From Casuarina equisetifolia (lineage: Eukaryota; Streptophyta; Magnoliopsida; Fagales; Casuarinaceae): DNA of 64,000 bases. The stretch is from positions 27,179,258 to 27,243,257 of the forward strand of contig CM052354.1 in assembly GCA_028551475.1 (NCBI GenBank), written 5' to 3'. How positions within the stretch are numbered: position 1 is the stretch's first letter; every line of letters starts with the position of its first letter. The position numbers were made by a program, and so were the translations under genes. Positions 59,714-64,000 of the stretch are shown here, in pieces. The notes under the pieces are model-generated. The model saw only the letters and a program-made list of their open reading frames with translations. It was not told the origin of the DNA and ran no database searches.

Positions 59714-60032
59714 GATTAAAATATAAATAAGTTAAGATGCTTATCCAATATCACAAAGTGCGGGCCATGAGTAACCTAGTTGTTTCGTGCAATTGAAGCC
59801 AACGGTTAGAAATAGGCAAGATCAATAAACTAGCTTTTTTATTCACAAGATCGGTCCACTGAAATTACAGAGAGATAGCTAGTCATTTATTAGATCTGGA
59901 GAGGGACCAAATTACTGGCCACATGAGTAACAGGAAAACGAAATTCTACATAGAAATAGTAACAACGAAATACTGCCACAATTAGCAAACTAAACACAGA
60001 TAAATTAAAAACCACCATGTCCTCTCGAATGC

Positions 60033-61545
60033 TCAAGCTGCATTAGGGTCGTCTATGTCTATCTAGGTTTCTTTTGCCTTTTCGTTCTCAATTTGATCTT
60101 CAACTACTTCACTTCCATTAGTGGTCGAAAGTGGAAACACGGGCGTGCTAAGTTTAAATGCATAAATGATGTGCCCAGCTGCTCGTAACTTTGGCTCCTT
60201 CGGAACCTTCTTGGTGTTTCTGTACAATGCATAGAGCAGCATCTGAACTATGCCAAAGAGAAACCCCAGGGTATTTGGAAGCTATTGATCCCACAAAAAG
60301 AAAAAGGGAAAAAAAAAAAAAAAAGGTGTTAGCAACAAGGCAAGACAAGTAGAAGGAAAGCAGTAAATAGTTGGATGTTTGTGACGAATTCACTTACTGC
60401 AATATAATAGTCCTTTAGAAAAAGGCCATACAAGAACCACGTCACTGCACCCAAGGTCAGAAAGAACGATAAAGAAAATGGCATGTACTCCACACTCTTG
60501 GTTTGTATGACTTGTCTCTGCAAATTTGCATGGTTTGCATGGTTTGCATTAATAACAGTCCGAGATAGGACGAGAATGAACTTCATGTAGAAGAACATTT
60601 TCTCAAAACAAAGCCATAAAGTTCCTTGTTAACTTCTCACCATGATGCATTAAGGTGCAGCAAATACACTAATGCTAAACACCAGACAAATCCATCCAAG
60701 AATTTGGACGCGTTTTTCCCCTTCCGCAAGTCTGAGAGTGAGGAGAAGCATAACGCCGAACCCAAAAAAGTTTAATAGGAGAAGAAGCTTCACAGTCAGA
60801 ATCTGAAAGTTGGACCATCGTTTAGTTAGAATAGTTATTGGAGCAACTGAAGAAGCAATATAGAACAACATAAAATGAAATATATACCCTTGCACTCTTC
60901 GTTGCATAAAATAAGAACAAGATAATATAGATGGACTCAATGACGCAACCAGCTGAGTTTATGGTGATAAGAAGAGTTGCATCCTTCTTAAGCAGTGCAT
61001 AGTAGATCCACAACATTGAACTGAAGAGTGCAATCACGTAGGGAACTGATTGAAAACCTTCAGTTGATTTCTTCTTATATATCTGATAGAATGTTGGCCT
61101 ACAACAAAAGCAAAATATTGAACCACATTCTTATTGCGCATCCCCAATCGTTAGCAAGATTGAGTAGGAAAAAGAAGAAATAAAAAATAGAAAAAGATTG
61201 CTTACAGTGGAGCAAGGTATACCATAAATGAGATTACGTTGCCTGCAATCAACAAACAAACAAAAATGAAGAACAAAAAATATCAATTCTTGAAAAGAAT
61301 TCTACAGCCGTTCACCCTCCCACAACTTGATAATTTATACCAGATAGTTAAGAAAGAAACTTTGGAATCTGAATGTCACTTAGCAATATATTTCCAGCAT
61401 AGCTAACATGTATGGCTGCATGTGCATTATGTTGCATATGGAGTAACATGAAGAAAAAAGATACTCATTCCGTTAACTAGTCACAAAGAACTTCGTGTAT
61501 ACCTAGAAGGCCGAATGCATAGACCCATGTCAAGTGCAAAGCCAT
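60033..61545 (-). pseudogene. SWEET: SWEET-C: six-exon SWEET with two nonsense codons
   Basis: Exons: 1 61545-61503 (MALHLTWVYAFGLLG), 2 61242-61206, 3 61098-60888, 4 60802-60641, 5 60517-60398, 6 60281-60033. Sizes equal those of SWEET-B and all splice sites are GT-AG. The protein would be a clade III-like SWEET of about 273 residues. However, the Leu codon of the conserved APL near the end of exon 4 is TAA (60650-60652), ending translation in the sixth helix region. A second stop, TAG (60063-60065), replaces a Lys codon in the C-terminal tail. The SWEET-B sequence shows the sense codons at both sites. The promoter, leader and splice sites remain good, so the loss looks recent. A sequencing error at the exon 4 site cannot be excluded. 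Confidence 0.92.
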
Positions 61546-61630
61546 TTCTGCAGGCACAGACTCAACTCTCTTTGGCTAAAACTTAGAGACTTCTCTCTCC
61601 TTGCCTCTCTCTAGCTAACAAGGGGGGTAC

Positions 61631-61640
61631 GTTTTATAGG
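61631..61640 (-). promoter_or_regulatory. SWEET-C TATA box
   Basis: CCTATAAAAC on the minus strand, about 90 bp upstream of the start codon, followed downstream by a GA-rich leader. The equivalent site in SWEET-B is at 44571-44580. Confidence 0.7.
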
Positions 61641-62454
61641 GAGCATGGATGGTCAACTGTCATGCATGTGGACGCAACTGCGGGCCCCTACCCCATTTGT
61701 TTACTGTGTAATACTGTGCATATAACCAACCCTATTTGGTCGGTTTTTATCTGAGATCAAACCCCTGGCACTAAGAAAACTCTGTTTTCTTCGATACCTA
61801 GTAGGATTCAAGTAGCTGGGGTCCCACTGGAGCCCTTTCTTATGCGCCATCCGCTCAGTGGCTCAGAGGTTTCCAACACAAACGTCGGTTCTAGGATTTC
61901 GCAGAGTGCGGCCTCTCTACTTGATCAAAATTGTCAAGTGACCAAGCACACGGAACCAGGTTTATTGCTGTCGATTGCACGATTAGACTACAAGCACTCA
62001 GCAATAAAACCCAGTTGGGAATGGGAATTGCCCATGCCAGTGGACAAGTTTTGCCCATTCTCTTCGTTTTTCAGTAAGATTCTGTTATGTGCATAAACCT
62101 GGGTACAAGCAACTGGGGCCAAAAGGGTGCCTTTTTGTTGGGGGTTTGGATTATTTGGGTGATTCTTTGGATGTGTTGAAGCCTTGAAGTCCATCTTTAC
62201 CGTTTGAAGGGTAAGAGACGAGATATTGATGGTTTTGGGTTACTTTTCTGCTTACTTTCCATTTCATTCGTTGACCTTTAAAATGAAGAATTAACAATGT
62301 ATTGTATGTTTCATAATTGTTTTGCAGGATTGGTCTAACAAGAAAACAAGAAGAAGAAACGGGAAAGAAAGGAAAAGTCAATGGCTGAAAGTCAGAAAGA
62401 GAGTCAAAGCCGTGAACCAACTGAACATTGGAGGATGAATTCCTCGCCTAAAGC
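61641..62454. promoter_or_regulatory. Divergent intergenic region between SWEET-C and PiC-3
   Basis: Left part matches the SWEET-B upstream region. Right part (62280-62450) matches the PiC-2 promoter (34030-34170). The two genes diverge from this 0.9 kb region. No gene inside. Confidence 0.6.
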
Positions 62455-62465
62455 ACTATAAAAGG
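62455..62465 (+). promoter_or_regulatory. PiC-3 TATA box
   Basis: ACTATAAAAGG lies about 125 bp upstream of the PiC-3 start codon. The matching PiC-2 site (about 34178-34188) is degraded to CATAAAAG. Confidence 0.7.
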
Positions 62466-62590
62466 GAGACGCTGGGAAGCTGGAATATGCAATTTGAAGA
62501 GCTCTAGAATTTGGATTCTCGCTTTCCAAACACATTTGAGGAAGTAAGAGAAAGGATCAAAAACTCGAACGCCAAAATATTTGCACAAAA

Positions 62591-63818
62591 ATGTCTCTTC
62601 ACGATGACTCTCGCAACTCTCTCATCCCTGCCTTCCTCTACTCTTCTTCCTCTTCTTCTTCTTCTTCCTCCTCGTTATTGAAGAAAACGAGTTCGTCTGG
62701 TTTGGACTCGTTGAGAATGCTGAGCCCTCATAGACAGTCACCATTGCCGAAGCGTTTTGTGGTTCCGGCAATGAAGGAAAGCATCGAGGTAGGATTGATG
62801 TAACAATTAAGGTTAGAGCGTATGAAGTACAAAACTTTGATGCTCTGTGCAACTGCAATTTTGTTCTGTAATTGGTCGATATATTTTGTAGTTGTCTTGT
62901 TTCAAACTTCGCTTCTTGTTGTTTATATCCCAAACAACAGGGCATTAGTTTCTGTGCTTGTGATGCATGATCAAAATGAGCGATTAGGTATGATCATTCT
63001 GTGAAAAATGTCCAACCGTGGCGAGTACAGTTTTTCATCTGTCCTTTTTCTTTGTCCCTTTCAAGCTACCCCTATATGATTGGTGTGGTAGTAGGAAGAA
63101 ATGAATCATAAAATTCCTTTCACAAGGGGGTTTCAAGTGTTCAGCGTGGGTGTTCTGCAGATAAGATGATGAAATTTGCATCCTATGAGACAATTGTGGA
63201 GCTTCTATACAAGCATGCCATCCCAACCCCGAAAGACCAGTGCAGCAAAACCTTGCAGCTTGGGTTGAGCTTTGAAGGTGGATACGTGGCTGGTATATTC
63301 TGTGCTGTCGTCTCACACCCTGCTGACAATCTAGTGTCTTTCCAATGCCAAGGGTGCAACTGTTGGTGATGTGCGTGAATTCTTTGAATAGAACTTGAAG
63401 AATATACATATACTCTATTGCATATGTATGTACACATTTCTTCTCATATTCTCACAATGTTTGCTGTATTTTGTCTGTGGCAGGCTGTGAAGAATCTTGG
63501 ATTGTGGGGCCTTTTCACCCGTGGCCTTCCTCTTCGTATGGTCATGATTGGAACCCTCACGGGAGTCCAATGGGGAATTTATGATGCTTTCAAAGATTTT
63601 GTGGGGCTGTAAGCTTCTTCTTCCTGAAGTTTCTGAGATTTTCTTATCCTTTCCTTTGCTATGCTCTTTGTATTGTCTGACATGCTTGAATAATTCATTC
63701 AAAGAAACTATGTTCACCACAATAATTCAATCATGACTTTTGTCTTGTTGTTTCTAGGCCAACTAGTGGCAGTGCTCCTTCTGCTGCTGCTGCTGTTACT
63801 GTGCCTGCAAAGATATGA
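62591..63818 (+). pseudogene. Phosphate-carrier pseudogene PiC-3, middle exons missing
   Basis: Exon 1 (62591-62788) opens MSLHDDSRNSLIPAFLY, a Ser-rich presequence, and ends KESIE at a GT donor. The next recognisable exon starts at 63161 (MMKFASYETIVELLY, then CSKTLQLGLSFEGGYVAGIF and the carrier motif HPADNLV). Everything between, about 180 residues holding the first helices and most of the second repeat, is absent from the 372-bp gap. A deletion of 4-5 bp after NLVSF shifts the frame, giving an early stop. Exon 63484-63608 (AVKNLGLWGLFTRGLPLR to DFVGL) and the last exon 63758-63818 (PTSGSAPSAAAAVTVPAKI) are intact with good splice sites. It is the best preserved carrier copy here but cannot make a transporter. 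Confidence 0.88.
62789..63160. other. PiC-3 gap where the middle exons should be
   Basis: 372 bp between the exon 1 donor and the next acceptor, with no carrier coding sequence on either strand. It may be the fused remains of two introns after a deletion. Confidence 0.55.
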
Positions 63819-64000
63819 CCAAGTGAAGATCGATAATGGGCGTTGAACTTAGAGACTTCCTAGATAAAGAGGGTCTCAGACCGCTAGTAATTCTACCATG
63901 CTACTAGTAAATAGAAAAGTCAACATGAAACACTACCAAAAGGCTTCTGTTTTTTGCTCGATTTCTTTTTAACCAATTAAATAATACTTGTGTTGTTAAT
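63819..64000 (+). other. PiC-3 3' untranslated region and flank
   Basis: The end of the window matches the 3' flank of PiC-1 (about 11120-11210), including an AATGATACTTGTGTTGTT-type word. No gene starts here. Confidence 0.5.

Larger units (their letters stand above)
58020..60030. repeat. Downstream spacer block, fourth copy, with internal tandem units
   Basis: Matches the spacer blocks after the other pseudouridine synthase copies and runs into the SWEET-C 3' flank. Between about 58262 and 59040 one part is repeated four times with a period of about 190-210 bp. Each unit begins ATGAA-AAGTTAAGA and includes a CAATATCACAACATG word and a GTGGACTTTTGTAAAGG-type end. Confidence 0.8.

Noticed and set aside
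62622..62945. 107-codon minus-strand frame
   Set aside because: Antisense to PiC-3 exon 1 and its intron; the Lys/Arg tract mirrors the Ser codons of the presequence.

Overview
This is nuclear DNA from a flowering plant, almost certainly a eudicot. It shows six-exon SWEET sugar-transporter genes, fragments of a plant-type mitochondrial phosphate carrier (PHT3/MPT3), fragments of plant RNA pseudouridine synthase 7, a wall-associated-kinase EGF exon, and several Copia retrotransposons primed by an initiator-Met-tRNA-like site. The DNA is AT-rich and dominated by introns, duplicated gene debris and transposons. The species cannot be named from the sequence.

Layout, left to right. 1-982: the first four exons of a SWEET gene (SWEET-A, minus strand); the rest lies off the left edge. 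1341-6576: a complete but defective Copia element inserted about 360 bp upstream of the SWEET-A start codon. 6577-9770: no gene recognised. 9770-10500: a Copia RNase H plus LTR relic. 10638-11119: 3' exons of a phosphate-carrier pseudogene. 11600-20940: two or three tandem, decayed copies of an RNA pseudouridine synthase 7-like gene and their downstream spacer. 20947-23730: an old Copia relic. 23820-28260: more pseudouridine synthase copies, with a small secreted-peptide-like gene at 25793 between them. 28260-34030: spacer, mostly unrecognised. 34160-34915: 5' exons of a second phosphate-carrier pseudogene, fused to a Copia gag fragment. 35330-37800: pseudouridine synthase copy and spacer. 38078-44443: SWEET-B, a full six-exon gene split in exon 4 by a young Copia element (38825-43700) with a perfect 5-bp target duplication. 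45088-47340: a three-unit tandem repeat, then tandem copies of a WAK EGF exon. 48073-54430: an orphan SWEET last exon (SWEET-D), a nest of retrotransposon pieces, and a broken SWEET (SWEET-E). 54590-59900: pseudouridine synthase copy and spacer. 60033-61545: SWEET-C, all six exons present but with two nonsense codons. 62591-63818: a third phosphate-carrier pseudogene.

The main architectural message is a module that has been duplicated in tandem: phosphate carrier (+), pseudouridine synthase (+), spacer, SWEET (-). The introns, promoters and spacers are also similar between copies, so these are segmental duplications and not retrocopies. Almost every copy is now broken. SWEET-A is the only gene whose visible exons are intact, and its start and splice sites are clean, but it carries unusual substitutions, including Trp to Cys at the position of Trp58 of AtSWEET13. 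No CRISPR array, bacterial operon or rRNA gene is present. I did not identify any tRNA gene.
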